This document shows, one piece after another, positions 36,346-47,861 of a DNA stretch of 64,000 nucleotides. The notes below the pieces were generated by a model, which worked only from the letters and a program-made list of their open reading frames with translations, did no database searches and was not told where the DNA came from. Positions within the stretch are counted from its first letter, which is position 1, and the number at the start of each line of letters is the position of its first letter. The stretch is from Panorpa germanica (Eukaryota; Arthropoda; Insecta; Mecoptera; Panorpidae): positions 6,324,001-6,388,000 of the forward strand of contig OY783217.1 in assembly GCA_963678705.1 (NCBI GenBank), given 5' to 3'. The position numbers and the translations under genes were made by a program.

Positions 36346-37884
36346 CACCAAAGAAGAAGGATTTCACGTAAAGAGAATGAGAGAACAAAGCTACAAGAAG
36401 GGGAGAGACAGGAGGTATCGAATTATACAAAATGTGTACAGAGAGAAGAGTTTTTTAAACCGAACTTGAGACAGAAATTACAATATTTAAAAAAGAAAGT
36501 TAGAATTATAATTTCTATCACATTATGTTAATACGTATTAGATTTTTAAATGTACCTACTCTTAAATTTACATTTATATCAAATTTATGTAATAAAATAA
36601 AATAAAAGAAATGTTAACTTCTAATGCCACAGTAAAAAAGAAATTGAAACAAAAATTAATCCGCAAAATATAATATATAGAAGGCTATTTATTCAAAGTT
36701 ACATAATATTTGAAAAGGTGTTACGATGGTATTTTTACTTATGCTTTAAGTATCAAGCCACAACGCCACTGTGCCATCAAAGTTAATTAAAATTTTCTGC
36801 TTTTGAGTCACTAAAAAAAATTCCGTGAAATAGATTAATATTTTTTAATTTTTTGTTATTGAATATTTGATTCAAGTCTAGAGAAATAGGGTAAGAGTCA
36901 ACCATTTAGCTAAGAAAGCAGTCAACGCAGTAGATTTATCAATAAAACGTGAAAGAGAAGTAAAGCTAAGGAAAGAGACATACGTTTACTCGTATAAATG
37001 TGTTACTATTACCCACCGGTCGCATTTTAGCATTGTTAGTTGAAAAAATAACCCTCATTGAAATGGCAACGGTTCTGACAGTAAAACACTTATACAAAAA
37101 AACATATAGATACCGTTGCATACGACTTCTCATTCGATTCTCATCCATATTTCATTCAATAAATTCAATGCGGTGATTACTTTTCGTGCTGAATCTTCGC
37201 CGCTTACTTTTATGTCTTTCACTGTTAACTTACTTCTAAATTAATTCGGAGTATCTAATAAACATACAAGAATGTTAAATTCCAGTGCGATCTATCTGAT
37301 AAGTCGACACTATTACATATCAAAATATTTTATAATGTCAATAGTTTTAGCGTATACCTTCTTTGTAAATATGTCAGTTAGAACGTTGTTTACTACCTAG
37401 GAGATAACTATCCAATGTATTTCCGGTTCCTTGACGCTGAACTCAAGACCGCTACCCTGAAATACATCAGAATCACCCTTTTTTGATTTCCATCGTGTAT
37501 CCACGTCATGGTTTTTATATAAGCCTTATAATAACTCACATTTCTTCTTATTTACTTATTTTATTTCTATTGTATATATATATATACGTTCAGGAATAGC
37601 ACTTTGGAGTAAATCGAGTGATTTTTACGGAAAGAAGAAGTGTTTACGATTCGATTGAACTCAGGAATAGCGCCCCAGGACGGTCAATTTTTTTTCAAAT
37701 AATTTTCTACAATATTATACACTTTGGAAATGTCTAAATTTAGGGACCTATTTTGTAACTTTGACTACGAAGTCATTTACGCATTTTAATAAAATCAATT
37801 TAAATACAAACGTTTGACTGTTTAATACAAGTGTATTTTTATTTACTAATTATAAAATTTTGAATTTAAAAAGACTGATTTTAA
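36346..37884. other. Unassigned A+T-rich DNA
   Basis: Purine-rich 36350-36420. No recognisable gene. Confidence 0.4.
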
Positions 37885-38184
37885 GTTAATATCTTAAATT
37901 TGTTGGTAACTGTAGCGAACGTTACAACCAAACACTTACGGGGGTGCTTTCAAAATACCTATATCGATGTCACGACATCAAATCGTCTTGAAATAGCACC
38001 GTCAGATACAAGTACGAACACAACGCCTGATCTCTATTTGACAGAGTTACAAAATGAGCCCCTTAATGGCAAAATAAAAACTAAAACAGTGGCTGGCCCT
38101 TTACTATGTACATGTGCATTTTATTTATTGTATCAAAGTTACACAGGTTCATTAGGTATTCATTTTTCTTTTTCTGCAAGCTAA
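37885..38184 (+). CDS. Exon-like open frame, unrecognised product
   Basis: The frame is open from 37885 to the stop at 38182 (99 codons), and from about 37915 to 38140 has a coding-like character: more G and C at third positions than the flanks, and a Thr/Asn/Ser-rich peptide (for example IAPSDTSTNTTPDLYLTELQ) unlike the low-complexity translations elsewhere. A possible 3' splice site (TAACTGTAG at 37908-37916 region) and a weak donor (CACAG|GTTCAT at 38147) enclose 231 bases, a multiple of three. I do not recognise the product and see no signal peptide or domain. It may be an exon, a remnant of one, or chance. Confidence 0.25.
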   Translation, partial: VNILNLLVTVANVTTKHLRGCFQNTYIDVTTSNRLEIAPSDTSTNTTPDLYLTELQNEPLNGKIKTKTVAGPLLCTCAFYLLYQSYTGSLGIHFSFSAS

Positions 38185-38639
38185 ACCAATTAGTGTAAAA
38201 TAATGACTAGTGTATAAAACATTGTTTTTACGTTGTTTCTGAATAAAAATAAATTAATGTATTATACAAAACAAAGCGATGTTCTGCACAGAAAACGCAT
38301 AATGGAATATTAATTAAACAAAATGGAATTGTAATATTGCAGGGGCTAACAAGTGAATGCTTTGTCAATAGACAAACCATCCATAGTGAAGCTAATTAAT
38401 TAATTTCTGATAAATATGACAATTATATTTATGATTTTATAATGTTTTTACATATTATACTAAATAGAACTCTCAATAATTGAACTGAGTTAAAATCGAA
38501 TTTTTGAATAGAGACTAATGAAGGCTTTTGCGAAAAGTGTCTGCTGATTTATTTGGACAACATTTTATCCAAAATAAAAAAAGGAGTTGAACTGACTAAA
38601 TCGTTGTGGTTTTATCCTAAATTAACCATTACTCATGTG
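38185..38639. other. A+T-rich DNA, no gene seen
   Basis: No recognisable feature. Confidence 0.4.
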
Positions 38640-38850
38640 AAAAGGAGATAGAAAAACTAATGAAAGGAGGCAACGAAGGGAAGAGGTAGATGGCGGAAGT
38701 ACAGAGGAAAAGTAGTAGAGTAGTGAAAAGAAAAAGGAAAGTAGCAGAAGGAGAAGCAGTAAAGAAATTAAGGTAGTCAGAGAAAAGAAGATAGAGGAGT
38801 TGCTGGGACGAGATAAGGAAGGAAAGGGACGCGGCTCTAAGAAATCCATC
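38640..38850 (-). repeat. Polypurine tract, possible family P copy
   Basis: The plus strand is ~200 bases of purine-rich DNA (AGGAGGCAACGAAGGGAAGA, GTAGCAGAAGGAGAAGCAG). Two long minus-strand frames (79 and 131 codons, rich in Ser/Leu/Phe) run through it and are composition artefacts. Similarity to the P copies is in composition and short blocks only. Confidence 0.4.
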
Positions 38851-40150
38851 AAGAAAAACAAACAATGACACGATACAATTGATGTTCAAACCAGGACAAT
38901 TGATATTGAACACTGTAAGATAAATATCTACAGCAAGCATCAAATGCATCGAGTTTTTCATATCAAATGTGAAAGAGAAAATAAGCGATTTGCTCTTCGA
39001 AGCAATCTCGTTAAATATGCACACGATAACACATGTGTACGACTAACTATACATTACCACTAAAAACTGCAGTCAACGCTACATACACTCGCTCCTTTCG
39101 CTTCCTCTCTCCTAATTGTTTGGTACAACAAACTCAATACGTTTGATATGCTTACCATTAGACTTACTCTCAATGGGCAATGTATAATCGCAGGTAAATT
39201 CGTTTAACCCACAAACTATACCGACTACATTTATGCCTTAAAATTTAAATATTAATTCTGATTAAGATATCAAACGAACAACTTTGAAAATTAGTCATAC
39301 TTTAGTTACGAGAATTGTGACAACGTACTTTGTACTTTTAAAATTGTTGCAACCCTTATCCTCTACCCTCTGCCCTGTACAAGGTGCCAGTCATCTCAAA
39401 CAACGACACTAACAAGATTTAATTTAATCAACAACATTATATTCCAACGAGATTATCTCGAACATTCCCTACCGCGTTATCTCCGGTACCGATCTTTTAT
39501 GAGATTAATAATTACGTTTGTGGATTCATTCACACTTGCATAAATATAATCGGACGCTAGCGTTGATGTGTTTTGTGGTTTCCCACGGTTTGTAAAGACC
39601 ACTAGGGAAGATCTTACTCAAGTTTAGTTAAGTGTAAAGTGTTCAATGTACTCAAAACGTCCGATTTAGTGGACTGTATATTGGACAAATAATTCGTGTG
39701 AATATTAGAATGTATTCATTTGATTTTATATAAGGTTTTTCAACAAGAGTACTAGATTATGTATCATCTAATATAAAACACTCTGATATAACTTATATGG
39801 GTATACAGGGCTTCGCAAATTCGGCGCTCTTATTCAAACACATATAAGAACATTTATTATTAAGAGCGATATTGCTTAAAATATAAATAAGATGAATAAT
39901 ATAGAGCTGCGTTTACAAACGACTGTTTTCAATAAGTAATGATAAAATTGTGAAAAATTCAATACTTTTTGATTTATTAAAATTTCCGTATTTGGAAATG
40001 TGATCGAATATATCTTAGTGTCTCCATGTAAATGATTACGCTAATGTTGAAGTAAATATTTAGAAAAGTTCTTAAGTCTAACATAAGTGAAATGTAGTAT
40101 AAATTGGTTACTTTAGACGCGTAGATGTTGTTCACGGCGTCGTTTTAAAT
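38851..40150. other. Unassigned DNA
   Basis: At 39820-39870 CGCTCTTATT and TTATTAAGAGCG make an imperfect hairpin. Slightly G+C-richer around 39440-39620. No gene can be named. Confidence 0.35.
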
Positions 40151-40308
40151 AGTGATGGTTGATGCTTATTCATCGACTATCAGTATATGACGAGTTGTTG
40201 TCTGAGCAGTCTTTTTGTAAGATGTGAGCTCCAGGCCAAATTGTGACTATCGTAAGAAGGTGTCTATTCCAAACAAGAAGGTAAAGCTAGAGAGCGTAGT
40301 TATTCATC
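40151..40308 (+). promoter_or_regulatory. Possible core promoter and 5' leader
   Basis: TATCAGTATA (40179-40188) fits an arthropod initiator (TCAGT). AGTC at about +27 is one base away from the usual downstream element position, so this is weak. The leader up to ATG 40309 is richer in G+C than its surroundings. Without transcript data this is only a possibility. Confidence 0.15.
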
Positions 40309-40440
40309 ATGGAACAGGTAGCACTACAACACGTCTACTTAACAACGATAATTGTGACTTTTTCATTGACTTTTTATGCACGAATTATATATCTGGCTAA
40401 TTCTCAATCAAATTGTTCCCAGGTGAAAAATGAATTATAA
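40309..40440 (+). CDS. Candidate first coding exon with hydrophobic segment
   Basis: ATG at 40309 opens 43 codons to TAA at 40438. Residues 9-31 are hydrophobic (TTIIVTFSLTF..RIIYLA), so the product could begin with a signal anchor. A donor-like CAG|GTGAAA follows codon 38. However, the bases from about 40418 on are the 5' end of a foldback family M copy, so the last six codons and the donor would be transposon-derived. No homolog is recognised. Either a real first exon read into the element or chance. Confidence 0.2.
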   Translation: MEQVALQHVYLTTIIVTFSLTFYARIIYLANSQSNCSQVKNEL

Positions 40441-40577
40441 AATCAGCTTGTAAAAAGTGTTTAACTTCCATTGCAAAACAGTTATTCAACATAAGAAGTA
40501 GAAACTGAACCTTAAAATTAACTTGTGGTAAGCTATAAAGTGCGAAACTCTCATTCCAAGACAAATTTCTACCTGGG
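40418..40577 (+). mobile_element. Dimeric foldback family M, copy 6
   Basis: Unit 1 starts CCAGGTGAAAAATGAATTAT and has AATCAGCTTGTAAAAAGTGT and CCATTGCAAAACAG; unit 2 (from 40497) has GTAGAAACTGAACCTTAAAA, AACTTGTGGTAAGCTATAAA and ends AATTTCTACCTGGG. Confidence 0.75.
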
Positions 40578-41325
40578 AAATATAATTAAATCAATAAAAA
40601 AATGAAATTATTAATAAATAAGACAAAAACATATCAGAAATGAACTCTAGCTCTGAAAAGTCAGTAATTTCGTAATATTTCCACTCTTAAAATTACTATG
40701 ATCTCACTTCACTTCGGTTCAGAGGCTCACCTGGTATCAATTACAAATGTCAGAGATAGTTAAGAACAGTGATTAATGTTCTGATACATGTCATCGATAT
40801 ACGTCAAGAAGTAGGGGGTTCACTTGGTAACATATACTCGTATGAAGAGAGTGACGTAACGTAACGCTACGTAACATGTAAGATTCACTGTTGAGTTAGA
40901 ATACCTTGAATGTCAGTTGAGTACACTAACTACTGAAGCAACACACTGGAATTAAAATACAATGACTTTTGATAGACATTGCGCGAGTTCGTTATTGTCA
41001 GGAAGCACAGTTAGGCGTCTCTTAAGGAAAGTCAATATATAATTAATTTCTGAATGTATATGATAATATGTATATGTACTTTAATATCATAATGCATGTA
41101 TTTAAAGACAGCTCTAAACAAACAGATTTTCCTAACTTCACTTAGCATACAAGAGTACTTTTAATCCCTTAATTAACTGTGAGATTTTAGGGTCAGCCCC
41201 ATGGGACCCAAAAAAGACAGTATTCATAATTACTCTAAAAGGTACGTGGGAAAATGTAGGATAATTATTTTAGTGTACATTTTTTAAAAATAATATTTTA
41301 CTATGATATAGAATAATATATAAAT
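40578..41325. other. A+T-rich DNA, no gene seen
   Basis: TGACGTAACGTAACGCTACG lies near 40851. No gene. Confidence 0.4.
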
Positions 41326-41420
41326 ACTAGAGTTTACCCCCGTCGCAAGCGGCGACTGTCTTTTGTGTGTGAATTGAATTTTATTTCAAAGTTTAATTCC
41401 ATTTTTAATGAATTAGTAAA
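41326..41420 (+). repeat. GTTTACCCC family, copy A
   Basis: AGAGTTTACCCCCGTCGCAA is followed by GCGGCGACTG (a local GTCGC..GGCGAC hairpin), TTTTGTGTGTGAATTGAATT and AAGTTTAATTCCATTTTTAA. These blocks are in the same order at 42708-42841. Confidence 0.6.
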
Positions 41421-42707
41421 AAAATGAAAAAAGTAAATAATTTTTTTAGTTTTTCCAAAATTACGGGTTTTCAGGAAAATCCAAGGACGCCAAAAGTCTT
41501 ATATTTTTAAAGGATATTATTTTCTTTTTCATTATTCTAATAGCCTATGGTCTTCAGGCGGACATCGATCTTTATTCTCGAGCATGTATTCGTTTTTCAA
41601 TACAAAACTCATTTAAAATATAGTACTATCTGAAGATCAACTACGACAGCATATCGTACTTTGAGTTTTGAGATAACGACGAAAACATTATTCGAGTTGC
41701 ATACATTCCAATGGTATTTCTACAACTTTATGTGCATTATAATTTTGTTTGGTTGCATTTATAAGTTATCAAATAATGAATTCAAAATATAAAACTCAAC
41801 AAACTTTCAGACAATCCAGAAAAAATTCAAAACGTGCTCGACTTTTTAACTGATATAATCTTAATAAATCAAATTTAACTAAAATAAAATAATTTCAGGC
41901 GATAATACCCTTGTCGTTGAAATCGTCTCAAATTTTAAAATAAAAAAAAATAAAAATAATAATTTACATATAATGTCTCACCAATTAGATAAACGATTGA
42001 TATATAAATAAATAATCGTGATTAATAACTATTTTGAATAATTAATAATTTTTAATGAATTGCTCTTACAACGGTGCAGCTCAATATCTATCAGATATGC
42101 TAAGAAATGTTATGCATAAATCGTAGGAAATTCAGTTGCTATCAGATTGATAATAACTTTATTTAGTTCAGGACTCCAACTAGGAAAACATATTTTAAGG
42201 CGCTATTTTTTTTTAAATAAACACCTAAGTCTTCACAATTGAAGCTGGTAAACAAAATATTCGGAATCAGGACACCCAAATTTCCGCCAATGAATAATCA
42301 ATCTAGCAAAGCTGTAGCATATTTTTGACCCGAAAGAGAATCCATATTCGATATTGTTTAATATGTGAATATCACATCAGGCTGTTACATTACTTATCTA
42401 AACTATCATAATATTATTAAACACCCTGTATATATATAAAATTGTTTGTTGTTACTGGTAAACCAACCACAGAGTCTCAACTAAGTTCACAAAGGTTAAA
42501 CCCAGAAACCCGTGACATCAACAAGGGATTTACATCATACCCTGTTCTATATAACTTTCCTTGTATTATATAATACTCAGAGAACTTGAATAACAGGGGT
42601 TTACATTTTGAAAACATGTGTTGCAACACTTAAAAAACTAGAAAGATCTTTATCTCTTGCTACTAAAAAATATGACATATATCATCTTAATACTCTTATA
42701 AGAGCAG
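41421..42707. other. A+T-rich DNA
   Basis: ACACCCTGTA at 42421-42430 resembles a DNA-transposon end motif (see 4333). No gene. Confidence 0.4.
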
Positions 42708-42841
42708 TAGCGTTTACCCCGTTGCAAAGCGACCTCTTTTTAGTGTGTATGATTTGAATTCAATAAAATAATTCGTAATTTCATTTCAAACTTTAATTCC
42801 ATTTTTAAATTGAAATATTTAACAAACAAAGGTAAACGCTA
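42708..42841 (+). mobile_element. GTTTACCCC family, copy B with 11-bp inverted ends
   Basis: TAGCGTTTACC (42708-42718) and GGTAAACGCTA (42831-42841) are perfect inverted repeats around 112 bases. CTAGT at 42839-42843 resembles a Helitron 3' end and the element could alternatively be a Helitron fragment. It is homologous to copy A over most of its length. No coding capacity. Confidence 0.55.
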
Positions 42842-43500
42842 GTATATTATAATGTTCCAAGTGTTTGTTTATATGTTTGGTAGTAACTTTTGTATAGTGG
42901 CTCGAAAACGGCTCTGGGGAGTTTTAGAAATTTCCTATTTCGTTACGATATTTTCAATATAGTAGATAGAAACGATATCGTCAATACGATATCATAAATT
43001 AAATAAAAACATTAAAAATATAAAAAACATTATTTATTTATTATAAACAAACGTTAAAGACATTTTGATTTCATTAACTACAAGAATACTCAAAGGAAAT
43101 TTATCTTTAGAATTATTATCGTCACATAAACATTTACTGATGTAATTTAAAAAAAAAATCTTTTGATATCCAATTAAGTGTCTACAGAAATATTAAGCAA
43201 TATTACAAGGAAAAGATGACACCTCTAAATTGTTTATCAGCCTTGAGTTAACTTTTGCTGTGCGATGACAACATATTTACGCTAAATTTAACAGGGAAAT
43301 TGTTCGTTATTGCTTTACATTGTTCTAGCAGCTTCCGAACTCTGGTTGTCAAAGCAAAATCAATACGCGGGGCGGGGATATCATTAATATATGCCCTCGA
43401 GATAATATATCCATATTACATACTTATACTTCATGGATAATATATACGAGTATATGTATAAGTATTGTATGTACTACAATACTTTCTACGTATACAATGT
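42842..43500. other. Unassigned A+T-rich DNA
   Basis: GCGGGGCGGGG at about 43368-43378 and short inverted stretches near 43400-43470. A 61-codon frame (43255-43440) shows no motif. Confidence 0.35.
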
Positions 43501-43560
43501 GATCACAACACAGTCTCTGATCGGTGGGCGTGTCCTCGTCCCCCTTTTACGTCATTGAAT
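43501..43560. promoter_or_regulatory. G+C patch with KLF- and ATF-like sites
   Basis: GGTGGGCGTGTCC and, about 25 bases on, TTTACGTCATT resemble GC-box and bZIP (ATF/CREB-type) sites. Being in an A+T-rich setting makes them stand out but single matches are weak evidence for regulation. Confidence 0.2.
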
Positions 43561-43675
43561 TAACAAGCTCATTTTAATTGTCTAAACCATTTGTTTAATT
43601 GTTTAGTTAGAAGAAATCTTGTGTGTGTCTTGTTTTCCGCTTCCTATGCCTTCCATGTTTAATACGATAAATTAA

Positions 43676-43858
43676 ATGTGTCTTTATCTTTATGGAAACC
43701 TTCGTATTAAGCAACGAAGTTTGAGTGAAGAATGTCCTTTCTGCTTCGACACTTTAACTTACTTAACCTTTTCCTCAACTTATCAGAAACAATTAAAGTT
43801 CGATTGCCGAATTCATAGTTATCACAAAAGTTACTTAACATGGTCGGTTAAAGAGTAA
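43676..43858 (+). CDS. Small unrecognised open frame, 60 codons
   Basis: An ATG-led frame. Residues ~20-50 contain CPFC and, ~20 residues later, CRIHSYH, which superficially resembles a CxxC..CxxxHxxH zinc-binding pattern, but the spacing is not that of a known finger. I do not recognise the product. Chance is more likely than not. Confidence 0.12.
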   Translation: MCLYLYGNLRIKQRSLSEECPFCFDTLTYLTFSSTYQKQLKFDCRIHSYHKSYLTWSVKE

Positions 43859-43915
43859 AATAAATCGGTCGGTTAAATAACAGTCAATCGTTCGGTCGGC
43901 CTTGTAACAGGTGCT
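43839..43915. repeat. GGTCGG cluster
   Basis: GGTCGGTTAAA occurs at 43840 and 43868, and CGGTCGG/CGGTCGT again near 43894 and 43917, about every 25 bases, so an imperfect short tandem pattern. Confidence 0.4.
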
Positions 43916-44094
43916 GGATCGGTCGTGCCCCATTCCACGCTCTAAACCGCTTTACTTCACAACTAAGCTTATCCTTCTTCATTGCTGTACTATCAGTATC
44001 ATCTTAACTTCATTTTTACTTCAACCCCTACTTTATTGCCCTACTAGTTAGGAAATTTCTATTTGAATCAGGATTGAAAGTAGATATCTTTATA

Positions 44095-44265
44095 AAATGC
44101 TCGCAAAACTCTAAAAGTTGTTGGTCGATTGACTTAAAATTTTGACACAATGTTGCATTTGAATACGCGCGTGTTTCGAATGTCTCGAATTCATTTCTTT
44201 CTGTGTTTATGTGTCTTATTTACTTTCCTAAATTCATTTCATAACCACAGCGAAGCTAGTAACAA
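44095..44265 (+). mobile_element. Possible degraded Helitron
   Basis: CTCTAAAAGTTGTTGGTCGA, TTGACTTAAAATTTTGACAC and GTTGCATTTGAATACGCG resemble the 5' part of insect Helitrons (CTAAAC..GACCGATT..AAATTTGCACAC). CACAGCGAAGCTAGTAAC at 44249-44266 ends in CTAGT. Quite eroded, so tentative. Confidence 0.3.
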
Positions 44266-44369
44266 ATAAATTAAATATTGAGACGAACCCAAAAATGTTG
44301 TCTTTTAAAATTTGAGAAGAACTTCATGTAGAAATTAACCCAAATTTAACATTTTTAAAAGAGGTGAGA

Positions 44370-44588
44370 CAAAACAGTGGGGGAGAGCATTGATGCACGG
44401 GACCAAAGATATATTTTCTGGGTTTGGTTGTTACAAGTTAAATTGATTATGTACATACTTAACTATAAACTTATTATGCAACGGTTTAGTGTACAAAATG
44501 AGACAACGACAACACAAAAAACTGTCATCATTGTAGGAGGTCATCGATGACAGTCCGACGTTAAATAAATGAAATAAATAAATATGTA
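44370..44588 (+). mobile_element. tRNA-derived SINE family S, near-complete copy
   Basis: Head CAGTGGGGGAGAGCATTGAT (A-box-like), then AAAGATATATTTTCTGGGTT, TACAAGTTAAATTGATTATG, CAACGGTTTAGTGTACAAAA, then hairpin ACTGTCATC..GATGACAGT (44521-44553), then CGACGTTAAATAAATGAAAT and a further AAATAAATA tail. No target duplication confirmed. Confidence 0.75.
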
Positions 44589-46109
44589 TTTGGGGTGATT
44601 TGAATAGAAGTCTATAAAATGCTATTTAATTCAATGCAGAAAGAATTTGAGTTGATGTATACGAAGATTAAAGTGTTGTACTATAACAATCCGTTCGAAT
44701 ATAGTTCAGGAAACCAACCAAACTGCCAACCTACTGTGTCATTCCTGCATTATTCAACATTCCACACATACACTTTGAATAATTCTAAAGACATACAAAA
44801 TGTTGTCTAAAACCTATTGGAATTTTTAAACTAAGTAACAATCTATATCGATGTATTTGTAGAAAACGATTTATGAAAAGTTAAAGCTCGTTGAGCTTTC
44901 TAGAAGTTGCAAGCGATCTTAAAAAATAGGATATTCTGCGTTTCAAGACGGATCAATGTTCCGCGGAAATACATATATTTAATAAGTGAAAATGGCTTTT
45001 AAGTAAATGTAAAACTTAAAGTACTATATCGTGGGTAATAAGAAAAAAAAAACGATAAAGGAGAATCTCGCTTCAATATACTTATCACGACTTAAGTTAT
45101 CAATCCAGTTAATGGATTGGTTCAACAAAAAAACCGTTCTAAGAACCCAATACACAAACTTAAAACCAAATGAATAATTAATAACGTAAAGCGATTTCCG
45201 TTTGGAATACGAGCACATAAAATATATTAAAGACATCAATCCAAATAGTTGAAGAAAAAGAAAAAGAACTTAAAAGTTATGTATAAACTAATAAAAAACA
45301 TTCCGTAAAGGACGACCCCCTCTGAACGTACTCGTATTTCATAAAAGTATATTTCAAGCCCTATTTAATACTTTAAATCCTACTTATACAGTCTCGGACT
45401 GAAAAATATTTCTAAAATTATTTAAAAGATCTTCACAAAACCATTTTATTATTTTAATTTTCATTCATAAGCAGCAGATGGTGTAGACATTTAAATTTCA
45501 ATCTCGTTTAATATATACGGGTTCACGGGTCATGATGAAACTGGTTGGATTACGACTTTCGAGACATCCCTAACATTGTCACAGTGGCGCACACTTATGT
45601 CTTGAAGGCGGTACTACGTTATTAGATAAACGTTTGCCTTCTTGCCTAAATATTTCTATTACAAAATATTACCCATGGTTTAAAACAACGCATTTGGACG
45701 CAACAACTCTCGCTTGCACTATGTGTCGAGAGCGTTTAATTGTGCTATATGCAAATCTGGAGCCCTATACGAGGCAATTTACAGGGAGGACAAAATTTAA
45801 CATATTTATAAGATCTGAACGAAATAGAATGTTTATTAATTCGAACATATCGCCTGAGTTCAAGATATTAATTAGATTTTAAATATTAATTGGTTATATC
45901 TCAAGTTATCCTGTTAAACTTCGATGACGTCATCCACTGGACACTTAGATGAGCGCTTAGGAAGACTCCCTTCAGAGCGTGAGATGAGCGATGTGACAAT
46001 CTTCACTTTCAATTCAAATGTTGTTCACTGAACTCATTTGAACAGTTTAAAGATAATGAATATATTTGTAAAGTATTGTAATGATGTATTTGAAATATAA
46101 AAATGTATT
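44589..46109. other. Unassigned DNA with CRE- and octamer-like sites
   Basis: The octamer ATGCAAAT lies at 45749-45756 and the palindrome GATGACGTCATC (a CRE-type site) at 45923-45934. An 82-codon frame (45634-45882) spans the octamer but has no recognised motif. The local G+C is somewhat raised at 45690-46010, a possible regulatory patch. Confidence 0.3.
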
Positions 46110-46250
46110 CCCTGGTAAAAAATGCACCTTGGAATTAGCTTGTGGCAAGCTAGAAAATATAAACCTTGCACTGGAAAAAAATTTCTATGAATAAAGTAGG
46201 AAATTACGCTCGGAATGAACTTGTATGAATAGAGAATTTTCTACCTAGGT
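46110..46250 (+). mobile_element. Dimeric foldback family M, copy 7
   Basis: Left end CCTGGTAAAAAATGCACCTT, then GGAATTAGCTTGTGGCAAGC, AACCTTGCACTGGAAAAAAA and, in unit 2, GGAATGAACTTGTATGAAT; right end TTTTCTACCTAGG. Confidence 0.75.
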
Positions 46251-47189
46251 ATATGTATAAATAGAATGATTAATAAAGAGAGTAATAAAGACATAAAAAA
46301 AATTTGTAACTAGAAAATTTTGGCTTCGTTTTGCACAAACAAATATAAAATAACGGTACAGAGATTCGTAAGGGTTCTATACTTCCGGATTCGATCCAAA
46401 AGTCGGTACTTGTTTTGAATATTAAAATATAGAGACTGCCGGTGATAGATTTATAATCACAAATAAATTGACATTATATAAAAAGTAATTAAAAATGAAT
46501 TGTTAACGTTAGCAAGAAAAAATTTAGCAAGCTACAGAAGCTTTTATAGAATTTGACGATCTGCACAAAATATAGTATTATTTTATATTTTGAACAAAAT
46601 AATTAGGGGTATAGTAATGATATAAAACGTAGCGATAAGACATTGATTTTCCTTTGCTTCATCTTAAAGAGATTAGTGAATTCATTTAATTAACAGCAAG
46701 ATAAGATTGGTTAGAAAAACAAGTCTACTGTTAATATTAGGGTTTGTTGTCGTAAGAAAATTAGGAAAATAGTGTAAGGGTTGTAATGTCGTCTTAGTAA
46801 AAAATGAGAATGGGTTAATATAGAGCATATATGTATGTATATATATATATATATATATATATAAATATTTTTTTTGTGCGTCACTGCGATTCCAACAGTA
46901 AATAAGAAGAGTCGCTTCTACAAAATCAGAGTAAAGAAGCCTTTAAGAAACATTATATCCACGCAGTAATGTTTATTCATAATAAAAACGTTTAAATGGA
47001 TTATGAGTATTGTATATACTTACGCAACATATACAATGTTTACTGGGAGTTCATAAAAGTTTATCTAAATTACATTTTTATTATAAAATATATTCATAGC
47101 ACTTATAACGGTGATAAGATTTTATGTTTGTAAATTACTATATTATCAATATTGCTTTAATATGTTAAATAGCTAAATAAAAATAAATA
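46251..47189. other. A+T-rich DNA with (AT)n tract
   Basis: About 26 bases of AT repeats lie at 46838-46863. No gene. Confidence 0.5.
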
Positions 47190-47260
47190 GTGGTTAGTAC
47201 AGATACTAACGATGTATAAATAGCAGGTTCAAGCCCCGATCGATGTTAGAATTTTAAATG
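47190..47260 (+). mobile_element. Possible tRNA-like promoter fragment
   Basis: TAGTGGTTAGTACAG (A-box-like, 47188-47202) and GGTTCAAGCCC (B-box-like, near 47226) are 24 bases apart, close to tRNA-type spacing. No stem-forming acceptor arms are visible, so it is a candidate SINE fragment or tRNA relic. Confidence 0.35.
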
Positions 47261-47339
47261 GGAGAAAAAATAAAAGTTTACTTTTTGAAAGTATATTTAC
47301 AATTATTCATGTACCGAAATTATTTTGTTTGGTTTTGCT

Positions 47340-47454
47340 ATGTTACACAATCAATTTGACTTAATAACAGCTAAACCCAGAAAATATAACTCTGGTCCGG
47401 GATCTAAAGACAGCTGTCAACGTCAAACATCAATGCTCCCGCCCACTGCGTCGT
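47340..47454 (-). mobile_element. tRNA-derived SINE family S, 5' half
   Basis: On the minus strand: CAGTGGGCGGGAGCATTGAT, GTTTGACGTTGACAGCTGTC, CCCGGACCAGAGTTATATTT, TCTGGGTTTAGCTGTTATTA, then AAATTGATTGTGTAACA. The 3' half is missing or unrecognisable. Confidence 0.75.
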
Positions 47455-47861
47455 TTTCGCAGATTTCTTGTGTTGTCAAATGTACATAGAATTAGAATAT
47501 TATTTAGTTATATTCATTTACCTTTTCATAGATATGAAATTGTGTTTTTAATGAATCAAACCAAAAAATCACATATATTTTCAATTAGCTAATTGAACAA
47601 CGTGCCCATTTCAAACAAATTCATTAAACAAATATTTACATTACTGTTGAATTTTACGATACTGTGTTAAATAGTTTTAAAAAAGGTTATTTTCATAAAC
47701 ATGTTTGTGATTGCATGTTGCTCATTTGTAAATATATTTAATTTAACAAATAATTAATTACATTAAATACAGAGTGCTTTGTTATCATACATAACACTGA
47801 TTTCCAAAATACGAACCGCGGGCCAAATTTTCAAGTTATGACTATTTCTGTTTTATGAATT

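Noticed and set aside
38622-39024. 79- and 131-codon minus-strand frames
   Set aside because: Both come from the purine-rich strand of the 38.64-38.85 kb tract; no recognisable domain.
47190-47260. A tRNA gene
   Set aside because: A- and B-box-like motifs are present but acceptor and anticodon stems are not, so only a SINE or tRNA relic is suggested.
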